A stretch of DNA of 64,000 nucleotides, from the NCBI RefSeq assembly GCF_964355755.1, contig NC_092680.1, positions 10,953,001-11,017,000 on the forward strand, given 5' to 3'. Made by a program: the position numbers and the translations under genes. The notes below the pieces were generated by a model that did not search any database, was not told the DNA's origin, and saw nothing but the letters and a program-made list of their open reading frames with translations. Source of the DNA: Antedon mediterranea. Taxonomy: Eukaryota > Echinodermata > Crinoidea > Comatulida > Antedonidae. Positions 11,262 through 23,928 of this stretch are shown in pieces. Every line of letters begins with the position of its first letter. The first letter of the stretch is position 1.

Positions 11262-14200
11262 TTCTGTACACTTTGATGTTTTGTGTGAAAAAGTTTTGTC
11301 AAAATGCTCAAAATGGTCTAAAACGTTTTTAAAACGATATTAAGCTATTTTGTGCTCTTTGATGTTTTTGTGTAACCAAGTTTCATCGATAATCACAAAA
11401 TGGTCTAAAACGTCTCCAAATGCGATTTGAAGCTTTTTTAAGCACTTTGGTGTTTTTATGTTAACAAGTTTTTTCGAAAATCACGAAATGGTCTAAAATG
11501 TCTCCAAATGCGATTTGAAGATATTCTGAGCACTTTGATGTTTTTGTGTGAAAAGTTTTATCGAAATGCTCAAAATGGTCTAAAACGGTTTCTAATGCGA
11601 TTTGAAGCTATTCTGTACACTTTGAAGTTTTTGGTGAAAAAGTTTTCTCGAAATGCTCAAAATGGTCTAAAACGTTTTTATATACCATATTAAGCTATTT
11701 TGTGCACTTTTATGTTTTGTGTGAAAAAGTTTTGTCGAAATGCTCAAAATGGTCTAAAACGTTTTTAAATACGATATTAAGCTGTTTTGTGCACTTTGAT
11801 GATTTGTGTGAAAAGTTTTAACGAAATGCTCAAAATGGTCTAAAATGGTTTCTAATGTGATTTTAAGCACTTTGATGTTTATGTGTAACCAAGTTTTTTC
11901 GAAAATCACAAAATGGTCTAAAACGTCTCCAAATGCGATTTGAAGCTTTTCTAAGCACTTTGGTGTTTTTATGTTAACAAGTTTTTTCGAAAATCACAAA
12001 ATGGTCTAAAACGTCTCCAAATGCGATTTGAGGATATTCTGAGCACTTTGGTGTTTTTATGTTAAAAAGTTTTTTCGAAAATCACAAAATGGTCTAAAAC
12101 GTCTCAAAATGCGATTTGAAGCTATTCTGTACACTTTGATGTTTTGTGTGAAAAAGTTTTGTCGAAATGCTCAAAATGGTCTAAAACGTTTTTAAAACGA
12201 TATTAAGCTATTTTGTGCTCTTTGATGTTTTTGTGTAACCAAGTTTCATCGAAATCAACGAAATGGTCTAATACGTCTCCAAATGCGATTTGAAGCTTTT
12301 CCAAGCACTTTGCTGTTTTTATGTTAACAAGTTTTTTCGAAAATCACAAAATGGTCTAAAACGTCTTCAAATGCGATTTGAAGCTATTCTGTACACTTTG
12401 ATGTTTTGTGTGAAAAAGTTTTGTCGAAATGCTCAAAATGGTCTAAAACGTTTTTAAATACGATATTAAGCTATTTTGTGATCTTTGATGTTTTTTTGTG
12501 AAAAGTTTTATCGAAATGCTCAAAATGGTCTAAAACGGTTTCTAATGCGATTTGAAGCTATTCGGTACACTTTGAAGTTTTTTGTGAAAAAGTTTTCTCG
12601 AAATGCTCAAAATGGTCTAAAAAGTTTTTATATACCATATTAAGCTATTTTGTGCACTTTGATGTTTTTTGTGAAAAGTTTTATCGAAATGCTCAAAATG
12701 GTCTAAAACGGTTTCTATTGTGATTTTAAGCACTTTGATGATTTTGTGTAACCAAGTTTCATCGAAATGTACAAAATGGTCTAAAACGTCTCCAAATGCG
12801 ATTTGAAGCTATTCTAAGTACTTTTGTGTTTTTATGTTAACAAGTTTTTTCGAAAATCACAAAATGGTCTAAAACGTCTTCAAATGCGATTTGAAGCTAT
12901 TCTGTACACTTTGATGTTTTGTGTGAAAAAGTTTTGTCGAAATGCTCAAAATGGTCTAAAACGTTTTTAAATACGATATTAAGCTATTTTGTGATCTTTG
13001 ATGTTTTTGTGTGAAAAGTTTTATCGAAATGCTCAAAATGGTCTAAAACGGTTTCTAATGCGATTTGAAGCTATTCTGTACACTTTGAAGTTTTTTGTGA
13101 AAAAGTTTTCTCGAAATGCTCAAAATGGTCTAAAACGTTTTTATATACCATATTAAGCTATTTTGTGCACTTTGATGTTTTTTGTGAAAAGTTTTATCGA
13201 AATTCTCAAAATGGTCTAAAACGGTTTCTATTGTGACTTTAAGCACTTTGATGATTTTGTGTAACCAAGTTTCATCGAAATGTACAAAATGGTCTAAAAC
13301 GTCTCCAAATGCGATTTGAAGCTCTTCTGTACACTTTGATGTTTTGTGTGAAAAAGTTTTGTCGAAATTCTCAAAATGGTCTAAAACGTTTTTAAATATG
13401 ATATTAAGCTGTTTTGTGCACTTTGATGATTTGTGTGAAAAGTTTTAACGAAATGCTCAAAATGGTCAAAAACGGTTTCTAATGTGATTTTAAACACTTT
13501 GATGTTTTTGTGTAACCAAGTTTTTTAAAAAATCACAAAATGGTCTAAAACGTCTCCAAATGCGATTTGAAGCTTTTCTAAGCACTTTGGTGTTTTTATG
13601 TTAACAAGTTTTTTCGAAAATCACAAAATGGTTTAAAACGTCTCCAAATGCGATTTGAAGATATTCTGAGCACTTTGGTGTTTTTATGTTAAAATGTTTT
13701 TTCGAAAATCACAAAATAGTCTAAACCGTCTCAAAATGCGATTTGAAGCTATTCTGTACACTTTGATGTTTTGTGTGAAAAAGTTTTGTCGAAATGCTCA
13801 AAATGGTCTAAAACGTTTTTAAAACGATATTAAGCTATTTTGTGCTCTTTGATGTTTTTGTGTAACCAAGTTTCATCGAAAATCACAAAATGGTCTAAAA
13901 CGTCTCCAAATGCGATTTGAAGCTTTTCTAAGCACTTTGGTGTTTTTATGTTAACAAGTTTTTCGAAAATCACGAAATGGTCTAAAATGTCTCCAAATGC
14001 GATTTGAAGATATTCTGAGCACTTTGGTGTTTTTATGTTAAAACGTTTTTTCGAAAATCACAAAATGGTCTAAAACGTCTCCAAATGCGATTTGAAGCTC
14101 TTCTGTACACTTTGATGTTTTGTGTGAAAAAGTTTTGTCGAAATGCTCAAAATGGTCTAAAACGTTTTTAAATACGATATTAAGCTGTTTTGTGCAGTTT

Positions 14201-15190
14201 GATGATTTGTGTGAAAAGTTTTAACGAAATGCTCAAAATGGTCTAAAACGGTTTCTAATGTGATTTTAAGCACTTTAATGTTTTTGTGTAACCAAGTTTT
14301 TTCGAAAATCACAAAATGGTCTAAAACGTCTCCAAATGCGATTTGAAGCTTTTCTAAGCACTTTGGTGTTTTTATGTTAACAAGTTTTTTCGAAAAACAC
14401 AAAATGGTCTAAAACGTCTCCAAATGCGATTTGAAGCTATTCTGCACACTTTGATGTTTTGTGTGAAAAAGTTTTGTCGAAATACTCAAAATGGTCTAAA
14501 ACGTTTTTAAAACGATATTAAGCTATTTTGTGCTCTTTGATGTTTTTGTGTAACCAAGTTTCATCGAAATCAACAAAATGGTCTAATACGTCTCCAAATG
14601 CGATTTGAAGCTTTTCCAAGCACTTTGCTTTTTTTATGTTAACAAGTTTTTTCGAAAATCACAAAATGGTCTAAAACGTCTTCAAATGCGATTTGAAGCT
14701 ATTCTGTACACTTTGATGTTTTGTGTGAAAAAGTTTTGTCGAAATGCTCAAAATGGTCTAAAACGTTTTTAAATACGATATTAAGCTATTTTGTGATCTT
14801 TGATGTTTTTGTGTGAAAAGTTTTATCGAAATGCTCAAAATGGTCTAAAACGGTTTCAAATGCGATTTGAAGCTATTCTGTACACTTTGAAGTTTTTTGT
14901 GAAAAAGTTTTCTCGAAATGCTCAAAATGGTCTAAAACGTTTTTATATACCATATTAACCTATTTTGGGCACTTTGATGTTTTTTGTGAAAAGTTTTATC
15001 GAAATGCTCAAAATGGTTTAAAACGGTTTCTATTGTGATTTTAAGCACTTTGATGATTTTGTGTAACCAAGTTTCATCGAAATGTACAAAATGGTCTAAA
15101 ACGTCTCCAAATGCGATTTGAAGCTATTCTAAGTACTTTTGTGTTTTTATGTTAACAAGTTTTTTCGAAAATCACAAAATGGTCTAAAAC
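11262..15190 (+). repeat. Block M, 3.9 kb copy 1
   Basis: Returns at about 28,358-32,286 with offset 17,095, becoming 17,096 after one T is lost near 13,965. Shared private variants include tcgataatcac (11,386 and 28,481), tttttaagcac, tttggtgaaaaag, gattttaaacac and aacctattttgggcac. It also matches about 5,430-9,071 (offset 6,029, then 6,119) but keeps a type D monomer at about 13,141-13,226 that both tandem 28-mers lack. Confidence 0.86.
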
Positions 15191-15740
15191 GTCTCAAAAT
15201 GCGATTTGAAGCTATTCTGTACACTTTGATGTTTTGTGTGAAAAAGTTTTGTCAAAATGCTCAAAATGGTCTAAAACGTTTTTAAAACGATATTAAGCTA
15301 TTTTGTGCTCTTTGATGTTTTTGTGTAACCAAGTTTCATCGAAAATCACAAAATGGTCTAAAACGTCTCAAAATGCGATTTGAAGCTTTTCTAAGCACTT
15401 TGGTGTTTTTATGTTAAGAAGTTTTTTCGAAAATCACGAAATGGTCTAAAATGTCTCCAAATGCGATTTGAAGATATTCTGAGCACTTTGGTGTTTTTAT
15501 GTTAAAAAGTTTTTTCGAAAATCACAAAATGGTCTAAAACGTCTCCAAATGCGATTTGAAGCTCTTCTGTACACTTTGATGTTTTGTGTGAAAAAGTTTT
15601 GTCGAAATGCTCAAAATGGTCTAAAACGTTTTTAAATACGATATTAAGCTATTTTGTGCTCTTTGATGTTTTTGTGTAACCAAGTTTCATCGAAAATCAC
15701 AAAATGGTCTAAAACGTCTTCAAATGCGATTTGAAGCTAT
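15191..15740 (+). repeat. Seven-monomer insertion between block M and block N
   Basis: The offset to the upstream copy changes from 6,119 to 6,732 across this stretch, a gain of 613 bp, or seven monomers. The inserted sequence is itself a copy of the A-B'-J-G-A-B' run at 16,404-16,954 (offset 1,214) and of 9,670-10,220, including the private atgttaagaag variant. It looks like an in-register insertion by unequal exchange. Confidence 0.78.
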
Positions 15741-18078
15741 TCTAAGTACTTTTGTGTTTTTATGTTAACAAGTTTTTTCGAAAATCACAAAATGGTCTAA
15801 AACGTCTTCAAATGCGATTTGAAGTTATTCTGTACACTTTGATGTTTTGTGTGAAAAAGTTTTGTCGAAAAGCTCAAAATGGTCTAAAACGTTTTTAAAT
15901 ACGATATTAAGCTATTTTGTGATCTTTGATGTTTTTGTGTGAAAAGTTTTATCGAAATGCTCAAAATGGTCTGAAACGGTTTCTAATGCGATTTGAAGCT
16001 ATTCTGTACACTTTGAAGTTTTTTGTGAAAAAGTTTTCTCGAAATGCTCAAAATGGTCTAAAACGTTTTTATATACCATATTAAGCTAATTTGTGCACTT
16101 TGATGTTTTTTGTGAAAAGTTTTATCGAAATGCTCAAAATGGTCTAAAACGGTTTCTATTGTGATTTTAAGCACTTTGATGATTTTGTGTAACCAAGTTT
16201 CATCGAAATGTACAAAATGGTCTAAAACGTCTCCAAATGCGATTTGAAGCTTTTCTAAGCACTTTGGTGTTTTTATGTTAACAAGTTTTTTTGAAAATCA
16301 CAAAATGGTCTAAAACGTCTCCAAATGCGATTTGAAGATATTCTGAGCACTTTGGTGTTTTTATGTTAAAAAGTTTTTTCGAAAATCACAAAATAGTCTA
16401 AAACGTCTCAAAATGCGATTTGAAGCTATTCTGTACACTTTGATGTTTTGTGTGAAAAAGTTTTGTCAAAATGCTCAAAATGGTCTAAAACGTTTTTAAA
16501 ACGATATTAAGCTATTTTGTGCTCTTTGATGTTTTTGTGTAACCAAGTTTCATCGAAAATCACAAAATGGTCTAAAACGTCTCAAAATGCGATTTGAAGC
16601 TTTTCTAAGCACTTTGGTGTTTTTATGTTAAGAAGTTTTTTCGAAAATCACGAAATGGTCTAAAATGTCTCCAAATGCGATTTGAAGATATTCTGAGCAC
16701 TTTGGTGTTTTTATGTTAAAAAGTTTTTTCGAAAATCACAAAATGGTCTAAAACGTCTCCAAATGCGATTTGAAGCTCTTCTGTACACTTTGATGTTTTG
16801 TGTGAAAAAGTTTTGTCGAAATGCTCAAAATGGTCTAAAACGTTTTTAAATACGATATTAAGCTATTTTGTGCTCTTTGATGTTTTTGTGTAACCAAGTT
16901 TCATCGAAAATCACAAAATGGTCTAAAACGTCTTCAAATGCGATTTGAAGCTATTCTGTACACTTTGATGTTTTGTGTGAAAAAGTTTTGTCAAAATGCT
17001 CAAAATGGTCTAAAACGTTTTTAAAACGATATTAAGCTATTTTGTGCTCTTTGATGTTTTTGTGTAACCAAGTTTCATCGAAAATCACAAAATTGTCTAA
17101 AACGTCTCCAAATGCGATTTGAAGCTTTTCTAAGCACTTTGGTGTTTTTATGTTAACAAGTTTTTTTCGAAAATCACAAAATGGTCTAAAACGTTTCCAA
17201 ATGCGATTTGAAGCTCTTCTGTACACTTTGATGTTTTGTGTGAAAAAGTTTTGTCGAAATTCTCAAAATGGTCTAAAACGTTTTTAAATACGATATTAAG
17301 CTGTTTTGGGCACTTTGATGATTTGTGTGAAAAGTTTTAACGAAATGCTCAAAATGGTCAAAAACGGTTTCTAATGTGATTTTAAGCACTTTGATGTTTT
17401 TGTGTAACCAAGTTTTTTCGAAAATCACAAAATGGTCTAAAACGTCTCCAAATGCGATTTGAAGCTTTTCTAAGCACTTTGGTGTTTTTATGTTAACAAG
17501 TTTTTTCGAAAATCACAAAATGGTCTAAAACGTCTCCAAATGCGATTTGAAGATATTCTGAGCACTTTGGTGTTTTTATGTTAAAAAGTTTTTTCGAAAA
17601 TCACAAAATAGTCTAAAACGTCTCCAAATGCGATTTGAAGCTATTCTGTACACTTTGATGTTTTGTGTGAAAAAGTTTTGTCGAAATGCTCAAAATGGTC
17701 TAAAACGTTTTTAAAACGATATTAAGCTATTTTGTGCTCTTTGATGTTTTTGTGTAACCAAGTTTCATCGAAAATCACAAAATGGTCTAAAACGTCTCCA
17801 AATGCGATTTGAAGCTTTTCTAAGCACTTTGGTGTTTTTATGTTAACAAGTTTTTTCGAAAATCACGAAATTGTCTAAAATGTCTCCAAATGCGATTTTA
17901 AGATATTCTGAGCACTTTGGTGTTTTTATGTTAAAACGTTTTTTCGAAAATCACAAAATGGTCTAAAACGTCTCCAAATGCGATTTGAAGCTCTTCTGTA
18001 CACTTTGATGTTTTGTGTGAAAAAGTTTTGTCGAAATGCTCAAAATGGTCTAAAACGTTTTTAAATACGATATTAAGC
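15741..18078 (+). repeat. Block N, copy 2
   Basis: Copy of 9,011-11,300. Part of it (16,218-18,078) returns at 36,075-37,935 with offset 19,857. Part (17,272-19,225) returns at 41,927-43,880 with offset 24,655. Landmarks used are gattttaagatattc at 17,894, 37,751 and 42,549, and ctgttttgggcac at 17,301, 37,158 and 41,956. Confidence 0.83.
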
Positions 18079-19837
18079 TGTTTTGTGCAGTTTGATGATT
18101 TGTGTGAAAAGTTTTAACGAAATGCTCAAAATGGTCTAAAACGGTTTCTAATGCGATTTGAAGCTATTCTGTACACTTTGAAGTTTTTTGTGAAAAAGTT
18201 TTCTCGAAATGCTCAAAATGGTCTAAAACGTTTTTATATACCATATTAAGCTATTTTGTGCACTTTGATGTTTTTTGTGAAAAGTTTTATCGAAATGCTC
18301 AAAATGGTCTGAAACGGTTTCTATTGTGATTTTAAGCACTTTGATGATTTTGTGTAACCAAGTTTCATCGAAATGTACAAAATTGTCTAAAACGTCTCCA
18401 AATGCGATTTGAAGCTATTCTAAGTACTTTTGTGTTTTTATGTTAACAAGTTTTTTCGAAAATCACGAAATGGTCTAAAATGTCTCCAAATGCGATTTGA
18501 AGATATTCTGAGCACTTTGGTGTTTTTATGTTAAAAAGTTTTGTCGAAATGCTCAAAATGGTCTAAAACGTTTTTAAATACGATATTAAGCTATTTTGTG
18601 ATCTTTGATGTTTTTGTGTGAAAAGTTTTATCGAAATGCTCAAAATGGTCTAAAACGGTTTCTATTGTGATTTTAAGCACTTTGATGATTTTGTGTAACC
18701 AAGTTTCATCGAAATGTACAAAATGGTCTAAAACGTCTCCAAATGCGATTTGAAGCTATTCTAAGTACTTTTGTGGTTTTATGTTAACAAGTTTTTTCGA
18801 AAATCACGAAATGGTCTAAAACGTCTTCAAATGCGATTTGAAGCTATTCTGTACACTTTGATGTTTTGTGTGAAAAAGTTTTGTCGAAATGCTCAAAATG
18901 GTCTAAAACGTTTTTAAATACGATATTAAGCTATTTTGTGATCTTTGATGTTTTTGTGTGAAAAGTTTTATCGAAATGCTCAAAATGGTCTAAAACGGTT
19001 TCTATTGTGATTTTAAGCACTTTGATGATTTTGTGTAACCAAGTTTCATCGAAATGTACAAAATGGTCTAAAACGTCTCCAAATGCGATTTGAAGCTATT
19101 CTAAGTACTTTTGTGTTTTTATGTTAACAAGTTTTTTCGAAAATCACAAAATGGTCTAAAACGTCTTCAAATGCGATTTGAAGCTATTCTGTACACTTTG
19201 ATGTTTTGTGTGAAAAAGTTTTGTCAAAATGCTCAAAATGGTCTAAAACGTTTTTAAAACGATATTAAGCTATTTTGTGCTCTTTGATGTTTTTGTGTAA
19301 CCAAGTTTCATCGAAAATCACAAAATGGTCTAAAACGTCTCCAAATGCGATTTGAAGCTTTTCTAAGCACTTTGGTGTTTTTATGTTAACAAGTTTTTTC
19401 GAAAATCACAAAATGGTCTAAAACGTCTTCAAATGCGATTTGAAGCTCTTCTGTACACTTTGATGTTTTGTGTGAAAAAGTTTTGTCGAAATTCTCAAAA
19501 TGGTCTAAAACGTTTTTAAATACGATATTAAGCTGTTTCGTGCACTTTGATGATTTGTGTGAAAAGTTTTAACGAAATGCTCAAAATGGTCAAAAACGGT
19601 TTCTAATGTGATTTTAAGCACTTTGATGTTTTTGTGTAACCAAGTTTTTTCAAAAATTTCAAAATGGTCTAAAACGTCTCCAAATGCGATTTGAAGCTTT
19701 TCTAAGCACTTTGGTGTTTTTATGTTAACAAGTTTTTTCGAAAATCACAAAATGGTCTAAAAACGTCTCCAAATGCGATTTGAAGATATTCTGAGCACTT
19801 TGGTGTTTTTATGTTAAAAAGTTTTTTCGAAAATCAC
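18079..19837 (+). repeat. Transition into hexamer/tetramer domain
   Basis: Starts with H-C-D-E-F-G and then B-E-F-A units. A 340 bp tetramer is clean at 18,808-19,147. The private ttgtggtttt at 18,771 is shared with 43,426. About 19,390-19,837 (A, H, I, J, G) returns at about 23,498-23,945 and carries the unusual caaaaatttc at 19,651 and 23,759. Confidence 0.8.
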
Positions 19838-20350
19838 AAAATGGTCTAAAACGTCTTCAAATGCGATTTGAAGCTATTCTGTACACTTTGATGTTTTGTG
19901 TGAAAAAGTTTTGTCGAAATGCTCAAAATGGTCTAAAACGTTTTTAAATACGATATTAAGCTATTTTGTGATCTTTGATGTTTTTGTGTGAAAAGTTTTA
20001 TCGAAATGCTCAAAATGGTCTAAAACGGTTTCTAATGCGATTTGAAGCTATTCTGTACACTTTGAAGTTTTGTGTGAAAAAGTTTTCTCGAAATGCTCAA
20101 AATGGTCTAAAACGTTTTTATATATCATATTAAGCTATTTTGTGCACTTTGATGTTTTTTGTGAAAAGTTTTATCGAAATGCTCAAAATGGTCTAAAACG
20201 GTTTCTATTGTGATTTTAAGCACTTTGATGATTTTGTGTAACCAAGTTTCATCGAAATGTACAAAATGGTCTAAAACGTCTCCAAATGCGATTTGAAGCT
20301 ATTCTAAGTACTTTTGTGTTTTTATGTTAACAAGTTTTTTCGAAAATCAC
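19838..20350 (+). repeat. 513 bp hexameric HOR unit (A-B-C-D-E-F)
   Basis: Core sites at 19,838 and 20,351 bracket one A-B-C-D-E-F hexamer: 87+87+87+86+78+88 = 513 bp. The next unit, 20,351-20,863, has exactly the same length even though it carries a one-base loss in cgttttaatatacc and a compensating gain in its type F T-tract. Confidence 0.85.
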
Positions 20351-20863
20351 AAAATGGTCTAAAACGTCTTCAAATGCGATTTGAAGCTATTCTGTACACT
20401 TTGATGTTTTGTGTGAAAAAGTTTTGTCGAAATGCTCAAAATGGTCTAAAACGTTTTTAAATACGATATTAAGCTATTTTGATATCTTTGATGTTTTTGT
20501 GTGAAAAGTTTTATCGAAATGCTCAAAATGGTCTGAAACGGTTTCTAATGCGATTTGAAGCTATTCTGTACACTTTTAAGTTTTTTGTGAAAAAGTTTTC
20601 TCGAAATGCTCAAATTGGTCTAAAACGTTTTAATATACCATATTAAGCTATTTTGTGCACTTTGATGTTTTTTGTGAAAAGTTTTATCGAAATGCTCAAA
20701 ATGGTCTAAAACGGTTTCTATTGTAATTTTAAGCACTTTGATGATTTTGTGTAACCAAGTTTCATCGAAATGTACAAAATGGTCTAAAACGTCTCCAAAT
20801 GCGATTTGAAGCTATTCTAAGTACTTTTGTGTTTTTATGTTAACAAGTTTTTTTTTAAATCAC
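20351..20863 (+). repeat. 513 bp hexameric HOR unit, second copy
   Basis: Same A-B-C-D-E-F order as the unit before. Private variants are ttgatatctttg in B, cacttttaag in C, aaattgg at the next core, cgttttaatatacc in D and attgtaatttt in E. The cacttttaag and cgttttaatatacc pair returns near 60,213 and 60,272 (offset 39,642), so that distant stretch derives from this lineage. Confidence 0.82.
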
Positions 20864-21202
20864 AAAATGGTCTAAAACGTCTTCAAATGCGATTTGAAGC
20901 TATTCTGTACACTTTGATGTTTTGTGTGAAAAAGTTTTGTCGAAATGCTCAAAATGGTCTAAAACGTTTTAAATACGATATTAAGCTATTTTGTGATCTT
21001 TGATGTTTTTGTGTGAAAAGTTTTATCGAAATGCTCAAAATGGTCTAAAACAGTTTCTATTGTGATTTTAAGCACTTTGATGATTTTGTGTAACCAAGTT
21101 TCATCGAAATGTACAAAATGGTCTAAAACGTCTCCAAATGCGATTTGAAGCTATTCTAAGTACTTTTGTGTTTTTATGTTAACAAGTTTTTTCGAAAATC
21201 AC
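20864..21202 (+). repeat. 340 bp tetrameric HOR unit (A-B-E-F), 339 bp here
   Basis: The unit lacks the C and D monomers of the hexamer. It is 339 bp because one T is missing in the B head (acgttttaaatacg near 20,965). It sits between two hexamers, which suggests that tetramers arise from hexamers by loss of C-D. Confidence 0.82.
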
Positions 21203-23286
21203 AAAATGGTCTAAAACGTCTTCAAATGCGATTTGAAGCTATTATGTACACTTTGATGTTTTGTTTGAAAAAGTTTTGTCGAAATGCTCAAAATGGTCTA
21301 AAACGTTTTTAAATACGATATTAAGCTATTTTGTGATCTTTGATGTTTTTGTATGGAAAGTTTTATCGAAATGCTCAAAATGGTCTGAAACGGTTTCTAA
21401 TGCGATTTGAAGCTATTCTGTACACTTTGAAGTTTTTTGTGAAAAAGTTTTCTCGAAATGCTCAAAATGGTCTAAAACGTTTTTATATACCATATTAAGC
21501 TATTTTGTGCACTTTGATGTTTTTTGTGAAAAGTTTTATCGAAATGCTCAAAATGGTCTAAAACGGTTTCTATTGTGATTTTAAGCACTTTGATGATTTT
21601 GTGTAACCAAGTTTCATCGAAATGTACAAAATGGTCTAAAACGTCTCCAAATGCGATTTGAAGCTATTCTAAGTACTTTTGTGTTTTTATGTTAACAAGT
21701 TTTTTCGAAAATCACAAAATGGTCTAAAACGTCTTCAAATGCGATTTGAAGCTATTCTGTACACTTTGATGTTTTGTGTGAAAAAGTTTTGTCGAAATGC
21801 TCAAAATGGTCTAAAACGTTTTTAAATACGATATTAAGCTATTTTGTGATCTTTGATGTTTTTGTGTGAAAAGTTTTATCAAAATGCTCAAAATGGTCTG
21901 AAACGGTTTCTAATGCGATTTGAAGCTATTCTGTACACTTTGAAGTTTTGTGTGAAAAAGTTTTCTCGAAATGCTCAAAATGGTCTAAAACGTTTTTATA
22001 TACCATATTAAGCTATTCTGTACACTTTGATGTTTTGTGTGAAAAAGTTTTGTCAAAATGCTCAAAATGGTCTAAAACGTTTTTAAAACGATATTAAGCT
22101 ATTTTGTGATCTTTGATGTTTTTGTGTGAAAAGTTTTATCGAAATGCTCAAAATGGTCTAAAACGGTTTCTAATGCGATTTGAAGCTATTCTGTACACTT
22201 TGAAGTTTTGTGTGAAAAAGTTTTCTCGAAATGCTCAAAATGGTCTAAAACGTTTTTATATACCATATTAAGCTATTTTGTGCACTTTGATGTTTTTTGT
22301 GAAAACTTTTATCGAAATGCTCAAAATGGTCTAAAACGGTTTCTATTGTGATTTTAAGCACTTTGATGATTTTGTGTAACCAAGTTTCATCGAAATGTAC
22401 AAAATGGTCTAAAACGTCTCCAAATGCGATTTGAAGCTATTCTAAGTACTTTTGTGTTTTTATGTTAACAAGTTTTTTCGAAAATCACAAAATGGTCTAA
22501 AACGTCTTCAAATGCGATTTGAAGCTATTCTGTACACTTTGATGTTTTGTGTGAAAAAGTTTTGTCGAAATGCTCAAAATGGTCTAAAACGTTTTTAAAT
22601 ACGATATTAAGCTATTTTGTGATCTTTGATGTTTTTGTGTGAAAAGTTTTATCGAAATGCTCAAAATGGTCTAAAATGGTTTCTATTGTGATTTTAAGCA
22701 CTTTGATGATTTTGTGTAACCAAGTTTCATCGAAATGTACAAAATGGTCTAAAACGTCTCCAAATGCGATTTGAAGCTATTCTAAGTACTTTTGTGTTTT
22801 TATGTTAACAAGTTTTTTCGAAAATCACAAAATGGTCTAAAACGTTTTCAAATGCGATTTGAAGCTATTCTGTACACTTTGGTGTTTTTATGTTAAAAAG
22901 TTTTTTCGAAAATCACAAAATGGTCTAAAACGTCTCAAAATGCGATTTGAAGCTATTCTGTACACTTTGATGTTTTGTGTGAAAAAGTTTTGTCGAAATG
23001 CTCAAAATGGTCTAAAACGTTTTTAAAACGATATTAAGCTATTTTGTGCTCTTTGATGTTTTTGTGTAACCAAGTTTCATCGAAATCAACAAAATGGTCT
23101 AATACGTCTCCAAATGCGATTTGAAGCTTTTCCAAGCACTTTGCTGTTTTTATGTTAACAAGTTTTTTCGAAAATCACAAAATGGTCTAAAACGTCTTCA
23201 AATGCGATTTGAAGCTATTCTGTAGACTTTGATGTTTTGTGTGAAAAAGTTTTGTCGAAATGCTCAAAATGGTCTAAAACGTTTTT
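21203..23286 (+). repeat. 2.1 kb block, copy 1 of a pair spaced 2,742 bp
   Basis: Starts with a 513 bp hexamer (21,203-21,715) and continues with A-B-C, a D/A hybrid, and a further hexamer-like and tetramer run. Every landmark recurs 2,742 bp downstream: tatcaaaatgc (21,880 region to 24,622), gaaaactttt (22,301 to 25,043), aacgttttca (22,841 to 25,583) and tgtagacttt (23,221 to 25,963). The match ends at 23,286, where this copy goes into type D (tatatacc). Confidence 0.87.
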
Positions 23287-23928
23287 ATATACCATATTAA
23301 GCTATTTTGTGCACTTTGATGTTTTTTGTGAAAAGTTTTATCGAAATGCTCAAAATGGTCTAAAACGGTTTCTATTGTGATTTTAAGCACTTTGATGATT
23401 TTGTGTAACCAAGTTTCATCGAAATGTACAAAATGGTCTAAAACGTCTCCAAATGCGATTTGAAGCTATTCTAAGTACTTTTGTGTTTTTATGTTAACAA
23501 GTTTTTTCGAAAATCACAAAATGGTCTAAAACGTCTCCAAATGCGATTTGAAGCTCTTCTGTACACTTTGATGTTTTGTGTGAAAAAGTTTTGTCGAAAT
23601 TCTCAAAATGGTCTAAAACGTTTTTAAATACGATATTAAGCTGTTTTGTGCACTTTGATGATTTGTGTGAAAAGTTTTAACGAAATGCTCAAAATGGTCA
23701 AAAACGGTTTTTAATGTGATTTTAAGCACTTTGATGTTTTTGTGTAACCAAGTTTTTTCAAAAATTTCAAAATGGTCTAAAACGTCTCCAAATGCGATTT
23801 GAAGCTTTTCTAAGCACTTTGGTGTTTTTATGTTAACAAGTTTTTTCGAAAATCACAAAATGGTCTAAAACGTCTCCAAATGCGATTTGAAGATATTCTG
23901 AGCACTTTGGTGTTTTTATGTTAAAAAG
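23287..23928 (+). repeat. 642 bp segment between the two 2.1 kb copies
   Basis: D-E-F tail followed by A-H-I-J monomers. The second part copies about 19,390-19,830 (offset about 4,108), including caaaaatttc at 23,759. The segment makes the spacing of the flanking copies larger than the copies themselves. Confidence 0.75.
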
